Shown here in pieces: positions 8,611 to 17,701 of a DNA stretch of 64,000 nt. The stretch lies in NCBI RefSeq assembly GCF_014635025.1, contig NZ_BMCE01000002.1:1612001-1676000 (forward strand), read 5' to 3'. The stretch's first letter is position 1. Every line of letters begins with the position of its first letter. This stretch comes from Fictibacillus barbaricus. Lineage in GTDB: Bacteria > Bacillota > Bacilli > Bacillales > Fictibacillaceae. The notes beneath the pieces were generated by a model. That model saw only the letters and a list, made by a program, of their open reading frames with translations. It made no database searches and was not told where the DNA came from. The translations under genes were made by a program, and so were the position numbers.

Positions 8611-8715
8611 GATTTTATGTGATGGCAAGCTATTTTTATATGATGAAGTTCATTTTTTATGTGATGATTATAACTTTTTATGTGATTACGATCGCTTTTT
8701 ATGTGATTATATATC
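8611..8715. repeat. Intergenic tandem array B, exact 21-nt period
   Basis: ATGTGAT (once ATATGAT) recurs at 8617, 8638, 8659, 8680 and 8701, always 21 bases apart, each preceded by a T-run (TTTTT). The remaining bases of each unit vary. The array lies between the msmX terminator and the promoter of the next operon. The GTGAT core is shared with array A at 2.1 kb, so both look like members of one family. Confidence 0.82.
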
Positions 8716-8790
8716 TCTAAAAAAGAATTAAGCTTTTCCGTTCAAATTTTCCCTGTTATTTTTTTCTTTATCGGGGAAAATGTTAAATGA

Positions 8791-8819
8791 TTGACGAAAT
8801 GCAAACTGCTTTATACAAT
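8791..8819 (+). promoter_or_regulatory. Sigma-A-type promoter of the amino-acid ABC operon
   Basis: TTGACG and TACAAT are separated by 17 bases, 48 bases before the start codon. A small hairpin (CGGGTTTATCCCG) lies in the leader before the ribosome binding site. Confidence 0.7.
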
Positions 8820-8866
8820 AAATTCTATAAAAATTGTCGGGTTTATCCCGATTAGGAGGACTTCAT

Positions 8867-9649
8867 TTGAAAAAAACATTTAAATTCCTGTCAGCAATCG
8901 CCCTGTCAGCTGTTCTTTTATCCGCTTGCGGAACAACTGATGAATCAAAGGAAACAGGTTCAGATACAAAAAGCAAAGTGTTAACAATCGGTACAGAAGC
9001 TACATATCCGCCATTCTCATACCGTGATAAAAAAACGAATGAAATCACTGGCTATGACGTTGAAGTTGCGAAAGAAGTAGCAAAACGTCTAGACATGGAA
9101 CCAAAATTTGTAGCAACAGAATGGAAGAACATGTTTACGTCATTGGATTCAAAACGCTTTGACCTTGTTGCGAACCAAGTAACCATTACTGATGAAAGAA
9201 AAGAAAAATATGATTTTTCAACGCCATATACAGTATCTGGAGGTCAAGTAATTGTTAATAAAGACAACACAGATATTAAAGGTATCGAAGATCTAAAAGG
9301 CAAAGTAGTTGGAACTACACAAGGAAGCAACTATGCAGCAGAAGCTGAAAAAGCTGGTGCTAAAACAAAATTCTATAAGGGTGCTGCACAGGTTTTAACA
9401 GACCTTGATGTAAACCGAGTCGATGCAGCGATGAACGATCAGCTTTTCATCCTGACAGAATTAAAGAAAACAGACTATAACGTTAAAGCCGTTGGTGAAC
9501 CATTCAATGAAAACGAAATGGCATTTGCCTTCCGAAAAGATGACAAAAAACTTGTTGAAGATGTGAACAAAGCGCTTGAAGAAATGAAAAATGACGGCAC
9601 TTTAAAAAAGCTCTCTGAAAAATATTTTGGAGAAGATGTAAGTGAATAA
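8867..9649 (+). CDS. Amino-acid ABC transporter substrate-binding lipoprotein
   Basis: A 260-residue family-3 solute-binding protein. A lipoprotein signal peptide with lipobox LSAC ends at about Cys-22. The mature part has the SBP_bac_3 layout, with YPPFSYRD near its start, a TEWKNMF segment and the late VNKALEEMKNDGTL. I choose the TTG at 8867 as the start because AGGAGG lies at 8854-8859 and translation from it begins directly with the KKTFKFL signal; the longer upstream frame would bury the signal peptide. It overlaps the permease gene by 8 bases. Cystine or another polar amino acid is a reasonable guess for the ligand, not demonstrated. Confidence 0.88.
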   Translation: MKKTFKFLSAIALSAVLLSACGTTDESKETGSDTKSKVLTIGTEATYPPFSYRDKKTNEITGYDVEVAKEVAKRLDMEPKFVATEWKNMFTSLDSKRFDLVANQVTITDERKEKYDFSTPYTVSGGQVIVNKDNTDIKGIEDLKGKVVGTTQGSNYAAEAEKAGAKTKFYKGAAQVLTDLDVNRVDAAMNDQLFILTELKKTDYNVKAVGEPFNENEMAFAFRKDDKKLVEDVNKALEEMKNDGTLKKLSEKYFGEDVSE

Positions 9650-10295
9650 TCTCTCAGAAATACTGATCAACTCCCTCCCCTATTTATTGGAGGGAGCTGT
9701 TTTTACTATTGTTATCAGCGTTGTTTCGATCCTAGGAGCGCTTGTTTTCGGATTGGTCGTTGCGTTATGCAGAATGTCTTCTAATAAATTTTTGTCGGGG
9801 ATCGCTAAGGGGTATATTTCTTTCTTCAGAGGAACGCCATTATTAATTCAATTATTAATTCTATACAACGGTTTTACTTTTATTTATGTACCTGAAGGGT
9901 GGCAGGCGGCACTTGCCGGACTCATTCTTCATTTTAGCGCTTATATTGCAGAATCCTATCGTGGTGCCATTCAATCTATTGAAAAGGGCCAATGGGAAGC
10001 AGCCTTTTCCTTAGGAATGAACAGATATCAAACCTATAAAGAAGTCATTCTTCCACAAGCTTGGAGAATATCCATTCCTTCTGTATGGAACCAACTCATT
10101 GATATTATTAAAGCTTCATCGTTAGCTTCTGTCATCACCGTTCCTGAACTCACGTTGATGGCCGATCAGATCAGTGCATCACAGCTGATCGTACTGCCCG
10201 TCTTAGTTGAAGCAGCAATCATCTACTGGATCTTGACATCTTTACTCGACGGCTTACGTGTATTACTTGAAAGACGCATAAGAATAAGCCAATAG
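9642..10295 (+). CDS. Amino-acid ABC transporter permease
   Basis: A 217-residue inner-membrane permease of the HisM/GlnP type with about five membrane helices. It has the FFRGTPLLIQL segment near residue 62 and the ATPase-docking EAA loop, EAAFSLGMNRYQTYKEVILP, at about 118-137. The GTG start lies inside the end of the binding-protein gene and is preceded by GGAGA. Three-gene amino-acid operons normally continue with an ATPase, but here a terminator follows at once, so the partner ATPase must be encoded elsewhere. MsmX, 1.1 kb upstream, belongs to the sugar class and is not an obvious substitute. Confidence 0.88.
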   Translation: MNNLSEILINSLPYLLEGAVFTIVISVVSILGALVFGLVVALCRMSSNKFLSGIAKGYISFFRGTPLLIQLLILYNGFTFIYVPEGWQAALAGLILHFSAYIAESYRGAIQSIEKGQWEAAFSLGMNRYQTYKEVILPQAWRISIPSVWNQLIDIIKASSLASVITVPELTLMADQISASQLIVLPVLVEAAIIYWILTSLLDGLRVLLERRIRISQ

Positions 10296-10330
10296 ACTTC
10301 ATGTCTCTGATGGATATGAAGTCTTTTTTT
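10294..10330 (+). terminator. Rho-independent terminator of amino-acid ABC operon
   Basis: GACTTCAT / ATGAAGTC followed by TTTTTTT. It overlaps the stop of the permease gene and the convergent zinc-ribbon gene. Confidence 0.8.
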
Positions 10331-10577
10331 ATCCCCATTCTCCAATAAAGAAAAGCACCTCTTGCTGACAAGAATCGCAATAAAAGACATGCGGGCATTG
10401 ACTATCTTTAAAATCTGTCGGATAGCCATCTTCAAGCTTAAGTTCATCTACTTCCATATACGGGCTGTAATCATCAAAATAATCGCTTACTTTTCCTTGA
10501 TCTGTAATTGCTCTTCCGCATTCTGGACAACGGACATTTATCGTTTTAAAGTTATTGCATAACGGACACATTGCCAT
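10329..10577 (-). CDS. Small zinc-ribbon protein, function unknown
   Basis: An 82-residue acidic protein with CPLC at residues 4-7, CPEC at about 17-20 and a later CPHVFYCDSC, so one or two zinc-ribbon sites are likely. I place the start at the ATG at 10577, which has AGGAG 8-10 bases upstream. It stands downstream of the spore-protein gene but a good terminator separates them. I do not recognise the family; the many cysteines suggest a small metal-binding or nucleic-acid-associated protein. Confidence 0.7.
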   Translation of the reverse strand: MAMCPLCNNFKTINVRCPECGRAITDQGKVSDYFDDYSPYMEVDELKLEDGYPTDFKDSQCPHVFYCDSCQQEVLFFIGEWG

Positions 10578-10605
10578 ATCATCAGCTCCTGGTTTCATCC
10601 TTAAA

Positions 10606-10632
10606 AAAGGAGTGGATTCCTCCACCCCTTTA
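10606..10632 (-). terminator. Rho-independent terminator of spore protein gene
   Basis: AAAGGGGTGGA / TCCACTCCTTT with a T-tract on the minus strand, between the spore-protein stop and the zinc-ribbon start. Confidence 0.75.
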
Positions 10633-10649
10633 ACAGCTTTTGTTTTGAT

Positions 10650-10853
10650 TTAGCGATTGCTATTATTGCCATTGCTTAATTGCTGCTGTGCCATCGCTAC
10701 TAAACGTTTCGTCATTTCCCCACCGACCGAGCCATTGGCACGTGCAGTGGTATCAGGGCCTAGTGTAACACCGAACTCAGAAGCAATCTCATTTTTCATT
10801 TGATCTATTGCCTGCTGCGCTCCTGGGACAACTAATTTGTTTCTTCTTGCCAT
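10650..10853 (-). CDS. Alpha/beta-type small acid-soluble spore protein
   Basis: A 67-residue SASP that coats and protects spore DNA. The family signatures are clear: the germination-protease region [10 protein letters not shown] at about 19-28, the [20 protein letters not shown] stretch at about 32-51, and a Q-rich tail. The start is the ATG at 10853 behind GGGGGTG; the frame upstream is not part of the protein. The sigma-G-type promoter just upstream fits expression in the forespore. In B. subtilis sspB also lies in the yhe region, so this may be its counterpart. Confidence 0.93.
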   Translation of the reverse strand: MARRNKLVVPGAQQAIDQMKNEIASEFGVTLGPDTTARANGSVGGEMTKRLVAMAQQQLSNGNNSNR

Positions 10854-10873
10854 GTGTTTCACCCCCTTATACC

Positions 10874-10903
10874 TATTTTGTATCTCTCGGCAAACTGTAT
10901 ACA
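10874..10903 (-). promoter_or_regulatory. Sigma-G-type promoter of the spore protein gene
   Basis: On the minus strand TGTATA and CAAAATA are separated by 17 bases, close to the sigma-G pattern TGMATA-N17/18-CATNNTA, about 20 bases before the start codon. Confidence 0.65.
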
Positions 10904-11037
10904 GGGTGAATCCTGGCAATTTATAGAGTGTTTCCCACTCGGAATATTTTTAAGTTATTTTAAAAATAATGGACCAATGGTTTATACTGAATAATAGTAA
11001 AAAGATAAAACGGAAGAAAAAAGAAGTTGGTGAAATT

Positions 11038-11346
11038 ATGTCAAACGAGTACGCGGTAGAAATGTTCAGAAAAACGATCCCTCTGTTTCAAGCCCTCGGA
11101 GATCCTGTCAGACAAGATCTTGTACTCCTCTTAGCTGAAACAGATAAAATGAACGTTACCGACATTGCCAGCCAGTCTCCAATGTCCCGTCCAACAGTTT
11201 CTCATCACCTTAAAATTTTGCGGGAAGCAGGAATTGTTGGAACTGAAAAAAAGGGGAAAGAAATTTTTTATTTCTTAACGCTCGATCATACCGTCGAACA
11301 GCTTAAACAATTGATCAACATCATTGAAGAAGAATGTATTCTTTAA
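11038..11346 (+). CDS. ArsR-family repressor without the cysteine metal site
   Basis: A 102-residue winged-helix repressor with the ArsR recognition region MSRPTVSHHLKILREAGIVG at about 56-75. The ELCVCEL-type metal-binding cysteine pair is absent, so it probably senses something other than arsenite or soft metals. The start is taken at the ATG at 11038, with GGTG upstream; the site is weak. It converges on the second aldehyde dehydrogenase gene with a shared terminator. Its target could be the 11382/13045 gene pair, an inference from position only. Confidence 0.82.
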   Translation: MSNEYAVEMFRKTIPLFQALGDPVRQDLVLLLAETDKMNVTDIASQSPMSRPTVSHHLKILREAGIVGTEKKGKEIFYFLTLDHTVEQLKQLINIIEEECIL

Positions 11347-11351
11347 ATAAT

Positions 11352-11386
11352 AAAAAGCGACTCAGCATGGGCTGAACCGCTTTATT
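11352..11386. terminator. Bidirectional terminator between arsR-like and aldehyde dehydrogenase genes
   Basis: AAAGCG-GTTCAGC / GCTGAGT-CGCTTT forms a stem with T-runs on both strands, serving both convergent genes. Confidence 0.8.
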
Positions 11387-12899
11387 TTTTTCTTAACTGT
11401 TTTATGCCTGAACGCATAAGTGCTGCTAACTGTTTCTTATTGGAGAAGTAAGCTTTGATCAGCGTTCTAATTTTCCCATATTTATTTTCGTATGGATACC
11501 AATTGATCTCTCGCTGTTTAATTCCGGGGTCCTTCATTACGGACATCTGACGGCTAAAGATATAAAGCCCATCATCTCCATGATACCTTCCTGTACCGCT
11601 GCTTTTTACACCGCCAAAAGGCAGATGAGGGTTGGCTACAGAAACCAAGACATCGTTAATCACGGCACTTCCTGTTATAAGTTTGGATGTTACTCGATCA
11701 GCTTTAGTGCTGTCTTTCGTCCAAACACTTGCATTCAGACCAAAATCTGTAGAGTTCGCTTTTTGAATTGCTTCTTCCTCGGTTGTAAATGCGATGACCG
11801 GCATTACAGGGCCAAATGTTTCTTCAGTAACAATCTTCATATCTTCAGTGACATTCGTTAGGATCATGGGTTCAATATACATGCTTTCTCCCCAATCATC
11901 AGGGTGGCTGCCGGTAAGCAATAAAGCTCCTTTATCTAATGCATCCTTCACATGATCTTTAATGATATCTTTTTGATGGCTGAAGGTTAAAGAACCAAGA
12001 TCCTCCCCCATCTTTAATTTCTTTGTTTCTTCAACAAGCCTATCAATAAATTCACCATGTATAGAACTTTGGACATACACTCGTTCGATCGACATACATA
12101 CTTGCCCGGCATTTGTGAAAGCACCCCAAACAGCACCATGTACCGCTCTTTTTAGGGATGCATCTTCAAATACAATCATGGGGTCTTTACCGCCAAGTTC
12201 CAGCGTGTATGGTATAAAACGTTTGCTCGCTTCAACTCCAATCTTGCGCCCCGTTTCAACTGATCCAGTAAAAAAGATACTATCAGGAGTACCTGAAACA
12301 AGTGCCTTCCCCAGTTCTTTCCCTCCGTGTGCCACTTGAAGTACATTCTTTGGAAGATTGATTTCTCTCGCGATTTTTTCAATCAGCAGCCCTATCGTCG
12401 GCGTTACTTCAGATGGTTTTAAAATAACCGAGTTTCCAGCGATTAAAGCAGAAATCACAGGAATCATAGAAAGCTGAAAGGGGTAGTTCCATGGTGAGAT
12501 AACTAAAACGGTTCCTAAAGGAAAATAATCCATATAAGAAGATTTCCCTACAAAAAGCAACGGTGTTGAAACACGTTTGCGTTTTAATATTCTTGGTGCG
12601 CGCTTTTCATAATACTGTATGATGTCAATTACAGGCATTAGATCCGCAGTCAATGCCTCCGTCTTTACTTTTCCCGTCGCAGCACAAATTTCATCGACGA
12701 TTTCATCCATATTATCAAGAAGGTGATGCTTGATTTTTGTTATAAACGAAAGTCGAGTTTCTAACGAACGATTAGACCAATACTGAAATGCCGCAGATGC
12801 TTTATCATACATATCGGGTACCTGCTGCGCTTCCGTTTCGAGCCATTGATCAATGGTTTCACCCGTTGCAGGATGTTTTGCAACTAATACATTTTTCAT
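11382..12899 (-). CDS. Aldehyde dehydrogenase family protein
   Basis: A 505-residue aldehyde dehydrogenase, with SPWNYPFQL, the FTGSVETG loop, LELGGKDPM with the general-base glutamate, and the catalytic cysteine in GQVCMS. It lacks a long membrane anchor, but the C-terminus is basic and amphipathic (KAYFSNKKQLAALM), so loose membrane association is possible; medium or long-chain aldehydes are a plausible substrate. The ATG at 12899 is preferred over a GTG three codons earlier because the AAAGGA site is better spaced. It is divergent from an SDR gene, so the two may act on the same alcohols and aldehydes. Confidence 0.85.
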   Translation of the reverse strand: MKNVLVAKHPATGETIDQWLETEAQQVPDMYDKASAAFQYWSNRSLETRLSFITKIKHHLLDNMDEIVDEICAATGKVKTEALTADLMPVIDIIQYYEKRAPRILKRKRVSTPLLFVGKSSYMDYFPLGTVLVISPWNYPFQLSMIPVISALIAGNSVILKPSEVTPTIGLLIEKIAREINLPKNVLQVAHGGKELGKALVSGTPDSIFFTGSVETGRKIGVEASKRFIPYTLELGGKDPMIVFEDASLKRAVHGAVWGAFTNAGQVCMSIERVYVQSSIHGEFIDRLVEETKKLKMGEDLGSLTFSHQKDIIKDHVKDALDKGALLLTGSHPDDWGESMYIEPMILTNVTEDMKIVTEETFGPVMPVIAFTTEEEAIQKANSTDFGLNASVWTKDSTKADRVTSKLITGSAVINDVLVSVANPHLPFGGVKSSGTGRYHGDDGLYIFSRQMSVMKDPGIKQREINWYPYENKYGKIRTLIKAYFSNKKQLAALMRSGIKQLRKK

Positions 12900-13044
12900 T
12901 TGGCGCACATCCTTTATCTAAAGATTCATACATCTTTTATCATACCTTTTTTTGTAAATTTGTTGTTTATATATTTTTAAAGATGTGTTATCATGTTGAT
13001 GTTCTTAAACATATAAACATGAAATAAGAAGGGATTGTTCTCTT

Positions 13045-13827
13045 ATGAATAATAATAAAACTGTTCTTGTTACCGGTGCTTCAAGCGGTATAGGCTTAGA
13101 ATTTGCTAAGCTGTTCGCAAAAGACGGTTATCATATAGTGCTCACAGCAAGAGATGAGCAAAAGCTTAACGAGATTGCTCATCAGTTAAAAGCTCAGTAT
13201 AGTGTTGATGTCACGATACTCGCAAGGGATTTAAGTCTTTCAGATGCGGCTGAAGAATTGACTGCAGAAATAATGGCAAAAGGCATTGAGATTGATATCT
13301 TAATTAACAATGCTGGTTTTGCAGCTTATGGACCGTTCATCGAAACATCATGGAAAGAAGAAAAAGATATGATCCAAGTAAACATTACGGCTCTAACCAC
13401 TCTCACTAAGCAGCTTCTGCCTGACATGATCAAGCGTAACCGCGGCAAGATCCTAAACGTTGCCTCGACCGCCGCTTTTCAGCCTGGTCCATTAATGGCT
13501 GTATATTACGCTACAAAGGCTTATGTCCTATCTTTTTCGGAAGCAATCGATTATGAGCTTCGCAACACGAATGTCAGTGTCACAGCTCTTTGCCCTGGAG
13601 CTACAGCAACTAATTTTGAGAAACGAGCTAGTCTTGAGTCATCACGATTGTTCCAATCTGGTGCAATGGATGCACATGAAGTAGCACTATCCGGATACAC
13701 TGCCCTTATAAAAGATAAAGCTCTAGTCATTCCCGGAATTAAAAATAGAATCCTTGCCAGCATCGTTCGTTTCTTGCCTCGAAAAACAGTGTTGAAAGTT
13801 GTACATTATGTACAGGATAAAAAATAA
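13045..13827 (+). CDS. Short-chain dehydrogenase/reductase
   Basis: A 260-residue classical SDR of the DltE/YqjQ type. It has the cofactor loop TGASSGIG at about 10-17, NNAG at about 90, the catalytic serine in NVASTAAF and the YYATK catalytic Tyr-Lys pair. The C-terminal stretch IVRFLPRKTVLKVVHYVQ is hydrophobic and basic, as in SDRs acting on lipid substrates. It is transcribed away from the aldehyde dehydrogenase gene. The 145-base spacer between the two contains ATGTT-CTTA-AACAT, an operator-like inverted repeat. Confidence 0.87.
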   Translation: MNNNKTVLVTGASSGIGLEFAKLFAKDGYHIVLTARDEQKLNEIAHQLKAQYSVDVTILARDLSLSDAAEELTAEIMAKGIEIDILINNAGFAAYGPFIETSWKEEKDMIQVNITALTTLTKQLLPDMIKRNRGKILNVASTAAFQPGPLMAVYYATKAYVLSFSEAIDYELRNTNVSVTALCPGATATNFEKRASLESSRLFQSGAMDAHEVALSGYTALIKDKALVIPGIKNRILASIVRFLPRKTVLKVVHYVQDKK

Positions 13828-13837
13828 AAGTAACACA

Positions 13838-13876
13838 GAGGGAACAGCACTTATATAAGGCGGTTCCTATTTTTTA
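13838..13876 (+). terminator. Terminator after SDR gene
   Basis: GGAAC / GTTCC with a long loop, followed by TATTTTTTAT. Confidence 0.55.
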
Positions 13877-14021
13877 TAGCTCCACAAACGTTTCGTATGA
13901 ACTAATTATTTTATTACTTGATATAAAAAATACCAGAGTGTAATATTACACCTAAAGAGAATATATATAAGTAATCTGTTTTTCATGAGTTCTACATATA
14001 CATGAAATGAGGTGGGATATA

Positions 14022-15260
14022 ATGAATAAACAATGGATGAGAAGCGAAGGACAAAAGTGGGTTGAAGACAAGATCATCACGAATGATCAGTTAGAGTTAA
14101 TCGTTGAACGGTATCCTGAAACGAAGGATAGTCGAAAGGTTACAGGAATTCTGCCTGTTTTAGCCAGTATTTTAATCGGACTTGGCATCTTATCTTTCAT
14201 CGCTTCTAACTGGGGTGAAATACCGCCACTTGCCAGACTGTCTCTTCTTATGGTAGTTATGCTAGCGTTTTATGCAGGTGGTGAGCGTTACTTAAAGACA
14301 GGAAATGAAACATTTGGAACATCACTTAACCTTCTTGGCATCATTAGTTTTGGAGCCAGCATTATTTTGTTAGGTCAAACCTTTCATCTGAATGCAGTTG
14401 ATGCCCGTTTGTTTGTTTTCTGGAGTTTACCTGCTGTTTATTTCTTGTTCAGAGATAGACAGAAGCTCTATTACTTCTTGCTTGCTGTATTAACGCTAGG
14501 TGGCCAATTATACAGCTTAAACGAATTTCAAAGCTTTAGTTATCTTTTGTTTACCATCTTTTTGATCAGCTCAGGAAGCTTTGTATTCCTTTATCCCCGT
14601 TCTCTAGAGTCTTGGCTTTTCACGATCGGACTGAGCCTTCAAGCAATGATGTTCATTATTGCAGAAGATATAAATTTTCTCTGGTTCTTCCTTTTTGGCT
14701 TTGCGCTGTTTACAGCAGGATTATGGTCCCTTAAACAAGTATTTAAACAGCCGTTTAATCGTCTGGGTACACTCATAGGTTTTGGTTTTGCATACGGATT
14801 GTATTTCTTGCTAACAAATGAATTTTCCTCAGATTTTGAACTACCAAATCCTTATGCATTTCTTTCTGTCTGGATTGTCATTTTAGCACTTTCAATCATA
14901 AAAAAACGGAAGGATAGTCTGTATTTACATGCATGGGATTTGTTAATATTCATACCTTTATTCTATTTAGAAAATATAGCAGTTCCTTTATTTGTTGGAA
15001 TCGTCTATCTCATTGTTATGTTTATCTACTCTGGGTCTAAGCTCGCTGAAGGGTACCGAAATGAAAATCCCTCACAGATTAACTTTGGGATTGTACTCTT
15101 CCTGCTTGTTTGTTTAATGGGCTACTTTAATCTAGCCTGGGCATTTATGCCGAAATCTTTGTTCTTCTTAATCGGCGGAATTCTGTTATTTATCTTAAAT
15201 GCTTTTCTGCAGCGTAAGAAAAAGCAAGTCTTGAAGAACGGAGGGCCGCATCATGCTTAA
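14022..15260 (+). CDS. DUF2157 membrane protein
   Basis: A 412-residue protein with a soluble N-terminal DUF2157 region (QWMRSEGQKWVEDKIITNDQL-type) followed by roughly eleven closely packed membrane helices. The family almost always precedes a GDYXXLXY-domain gene, as it does here, with an 8-base overlap. The function is unknown; an envelope role is plausible. The ATG at 14022 follows GAGGTGGGA; the longer frame has no ribosome binding site. Confidence 0.82.
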   Translation: MNKQWMRSEGQKWVEDKIITNDQLELIVERYPETKDSRKVTGILPVLASILIGLGILSFIASNWGEIPPLARLSLLMVVMLAFYAGGERYLKTGNETFGTSLNLLGIISFGASIILLGQTFHLNAVDARLFVFWSLPAVYFLFRDRQKLYYFLLAVLTLGGQLYSLNEFQSFSYLLFTIFLISSGSFVFLYPRSLESWLFTIGLSLQAMMFIIAEDINFLWFFLFGFALFTAGLWSLKQVFKQPFNRLGTLIGFGFAYGLYFLLTNEFSSDFELPNPYAFLSVWIVILALSIIKKRKDSLYLHAWDLLIFIPLFYLENIAVPLFVGIVYLIVMFIYSGSKLAEGYRNENPSQINFGIVLFLLVCLMGYFNLAWAFMPKSLFFLIGGILLFILNAFLQRKKKQVLKNGGPHHA

Positions 15261-15771
15261 AAAAAGAGGCTGGGTTATAGCTGCCCTACTACAAGTTTTG
15301 TTTCTCGTTTTTATTGCCGGAAGTTACTATAGTATTGATTACTTTGGTAAAGAGATCAAAATTAAAACGATACCCGTCGACCCGAGAGATATCTTGTATG
15401 GGGACTATGTCACGCTGCGATTTGAGATTAGTACAGTTCCTCTCGCTCTTTATAAAGGAGATCCTTCTGCACTTGATCAAGGACAGAAAAAAGCCTATGT
15501 TGTGCTAGAAGAAAATAACGATGGCTATTTTGTTGTAAAAGAAGTGTCTCCAGATAAACCTGATCTTACAGACGACGAGGTTGTATTAACGGCAAAAGCC
15601 CAGAAAATCTGGGGTGAGACATCTGACCAGATCCAATTAACTTATGGATTAGAGCGCTATTATGTCGAGGAAAATACCGGTAAAGAACTGGAAATGCAGG
15701 CAAGTGATATGGACGTTATCGTTAGTGTTGCACCATGGGGAGCTCATAAGATTGTTGAACTTAATCCTTAA
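15253..15771 (+). CDS. GDYXXLXY-domain membrane-anchored protein
   Basis: A 172-residue protein with one N-terminal membrane helix (AALLQVLFLVFIAGSYY) and an extracytoplasmic domain carrying the family motif GDYVTLRFE at about 50-58. It overlaps the DUF2157 gene by 8 bases and is surely co-translated with it. The pair is widespread, but its role has not been worked out to my knowledge. A strong terminator follows. Confidence 0.85.
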   Translation: MLKKRGWVIAALLQVLFLVFIAGSYYSIDYFGKEIKIKTIPVDPRDILYGDYVTLRFEISTVPLALYKGDPSALDQGQKKAYVVLEENNDGYFVVKEVSPDKPDLTDDEVVLTAKAQKIWGETSDQIQLTYGLERYYVEENTGKELEMQASDMDVIVSVAPWGAHKIVELNP

Positions 15772-15775
15772 AATG

Positions 15776-15803
15776 GACCTCTTTTAATAGAGGTCTTTTT
15801 TTC
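15776..15803 (+). terminator. Rho-independent terminator of DUF2157 operon
   Basis: GACCTCT-TTTAAT-AGAGGTC followed by TTTTTTT. Confidence 0.88.
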
Positions 15804-15853
15804 TGCGGTTTAAGTTTAGGAATTACGGGAAAATTGATAGTGAGGTGAAAACA

Positions 15854-16186
15854 ATGTCTGATACTAAGATTATTGAACTAAAAGATGTACTCAACAGCTG
15901 GGCGGGGAGCCAAATCTCTATTCGCAAAGAAGAGACAGGCGATATTGATCAAATCAGGATCTCCCTGGAAAAGGCGACATTTGAACAACGAGATGCACAT
16001 GATGACTATTTGGGTGACCACATATTGTTTTTGCACGGAACGGCTTATGCTGCTGAAGAGGGTTCACAAGTTGAACTCCCTACGATCACTTATGAAATTC
16101 CAATTGATGGCATTAAAGACATTCGTCTGGACGATAACATTGTTTCTTTTGAAACAAGCAGGGCACAGTATGTAATTAACAAATAA
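15854..16186 (+). CDS. Conserved hypothetical protein, 110 residues
   Basis: A 110-residue acidic, soluble protein with a good GAGGTG site before the ATG at 15854. It is predicted to be mostly beta strands, with a repeating hydrophobic/charged pattern (IRISLEKATFEQ, LPTITYEIPIDGIKDIRL). No signal, membrane segment or catalytic motif is visible and I do not recognise the family. Codon use and the strong terminator support a real gene. Confidence 0.7.
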   Translation: MSDTKIIELKDVLNSWAGSQISIRKEETGDIDQIRISLEKATFEQRDAHDDYLGDHILFLHGTAYAAEEGSQVELPTITYEIPIDGIKDIRLDDNIVSFETSRAQYVINK

Positions 16187-16187
16187 A

Positions 16188-16216
16188 GAACTGATCCGAT
16201 CGGATCAGTTCTTTTT
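16188..16216. terminator. Bidirectional terminator
   Basis: AGAACTGATCC / GGATCAGTTCT is a perfect inverted repeat with T-runs on both strands, shared by the convergent 15854 gene and hemAT. Confidence 0.88.
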
Positions 16217-17534
16217 ATTTTTGCATGCTTTTCGTAACATTCGTCAGTGAGTCAGCAGATACGGCAATCTGCCCAACCGCCTGACTCAACTCTTCGATTA
16301 CTTCAGCCATTACTTCAACTTCTTTTTCCAGCTTTCCGCTTCTATCTGTACTCTCATTCATCTTAGAAAGAATCGCGATAAAGAAATCCGATATTTCGGT
16401 CGCTTCTGACACGCTGTCATTAATGTAATGGTGGATACTTGCGACAGATCCAGAAACAGCTTCAATTCTCTTATGTGTGTTCTTAACAAGTTCCGATACA
16501 CCTGAAACTGACGTTTTTGTTTGGTCCGCTAACTTACGGACTTCGTGCGCCACAACAGAGAATCCTTTCCCTGCCTCACCTGCTCTAGCCGCTTCAATAG
16601 CTGCATTTAAAGATAAAAGATTCGTCTGTTCGGCAATTGCGGTTACGATATCAACAACATCGTTAATTTTCACGGTTGCCTGTTCCAGATTTATTAACTC
16701 AGAGGAAATTTGCTCAGACTGTTCTTTAACTTTTAAAATCATATGCTGATGATCTTCTAGTTTGCTCTTGCCAGCCAATGAATTTTTGGAAACTTCCACT
16801 GCTGATTCTGCTGTATCCTTTGCAAAAACGACAACTTCGTCTGCTTTTGCTGTTAACTCTTGCAATGCGGCACTTGTTTCTTCAGATATACTCGCCAGCT
16901 CTTCTGCTGAATCACCAACAGATACAGCTATTTGCTGCTTCTGTTCTTCATGATGAGCCCGCTCTTTGATTTGTTCAAGCTCAAAGGCTTCAAGCACGAT
17001 TTGCTGTTCAAAATTCAAAATCTTTGTTACAGCTTTAACAGCTCGCTGGTAGTTGTTTTGATTTTCTACGTTACTATCTAGAATAGACAAAAAAGACAAA
17101 AGCATATCTTGAAACGAACAGATATACCATTTAGGCTGTAAACCGATCTTAAAATGAATGTGTGCAATGGTTCTTCTTTGTTCAATGTAATCCGAATCAA
17201 TAACTCCATCAAACATCTCTTGTATATGCTTCATCAATGTAACTTTTAGGCGGTTTACGGAGCTATATTTTTCAATAATCTCAATTAAACCAGGCACATT
17301 TTCAATATTTTTATAAAATTGATCCACGATGCTTTCTATGTTCTCAGAGATAAATGGCTTTAAAGATCGGATCACGGCTAGATCATCAATCGTTAAAGAG
17401 ATCATATTCAGCTGCTTTTGCCACTCACTATCTGCCGGCAATAAAATCTTAACCTGATTCTGATACTGCTCTGCTGCATCAAGAACAGGCAGTGTATTAC
17501 CTTTTTTCGTAAGAATACTTAAAATTGAAGCCAT
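16215..17534 (-). CDS. hemAT: Haem-based aerotaxis transducer HemAT
   Basis: A 439-residue soluble chemoreceptor that binds oxygen through haem and signals to CheA/CheW. The first about 180 residues form the globin-coupled sensor domain, with the proximal-histidine segment [15 protein letters not shown] at about 130-145. The rest is a cytoplasmic methyl-accepting signalling domain with the highly conserved hairpin tip [20 protein letters not shown]. Length agrees with B. subtilis HemAT (432). The ATG at 17534 has GAAGGA 8 bases upstream; the upstream extension [10 protein letters not shown] is discarded. It is monocistronic. Confidence 0.92.
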   Translation of the reverse strand: MASILSILTKKGNTLPVLDAAEQYQNQVKILLPADSEWQKQLNMISLTIDDLAVIRSLKPFISENIESIVDQFYKNIENVPGLIEIIEKYSSVNRLKVTLMKHIQEMFDGVIDSDYIEQRRTIAHIHFKIGLQPKWYICSFQDMLLSFLSILDSNVENQNNYQRAVKAVTKILNFEQQIVLEAFELEQIKERAHHEEQKQQIAVSVGDSAEELASISEETSAALQELTAKADEVVVFAKDTAESAVEVSKNSLAGKSKLEDHQHMILKVKEQSEQISSELINLEQATVKINDVVDIVTAIAEQTNLLSLNAAIEAARAGEAGKGFSVVAHEVRKLADQTKTSVSGVSELVKNTHKRIEAVSGSVASIHHYINDSVSEATEISDFFIAILSKMNESTDRSGKLEKEVEVMAEVIEELSQAVGQIAVSADSLTNVTKSMQK

Positions 17535-17701
17535 ATTGGTTTCCTTCTTCCTTTTCACTTGTTTCAATCATCCAAAATGAAGCAAATTTATGCGACTATT
17601 ATCACATTTCCATACTCATATGTTTTATCGACTACAAAAAGGGAATCTTTCAGTAATCAATAATAAATAGCAAAAAAATAATCAAACGAGGAGTGGTTCA
17701 C

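Noticed and set aside
12909-13044. Riboswitch or small RNA between the aldehyde dehydrogenase and SDR genes
   Set aside because: Only a short inverted repeat is visible; no conserved aptamer pattern.
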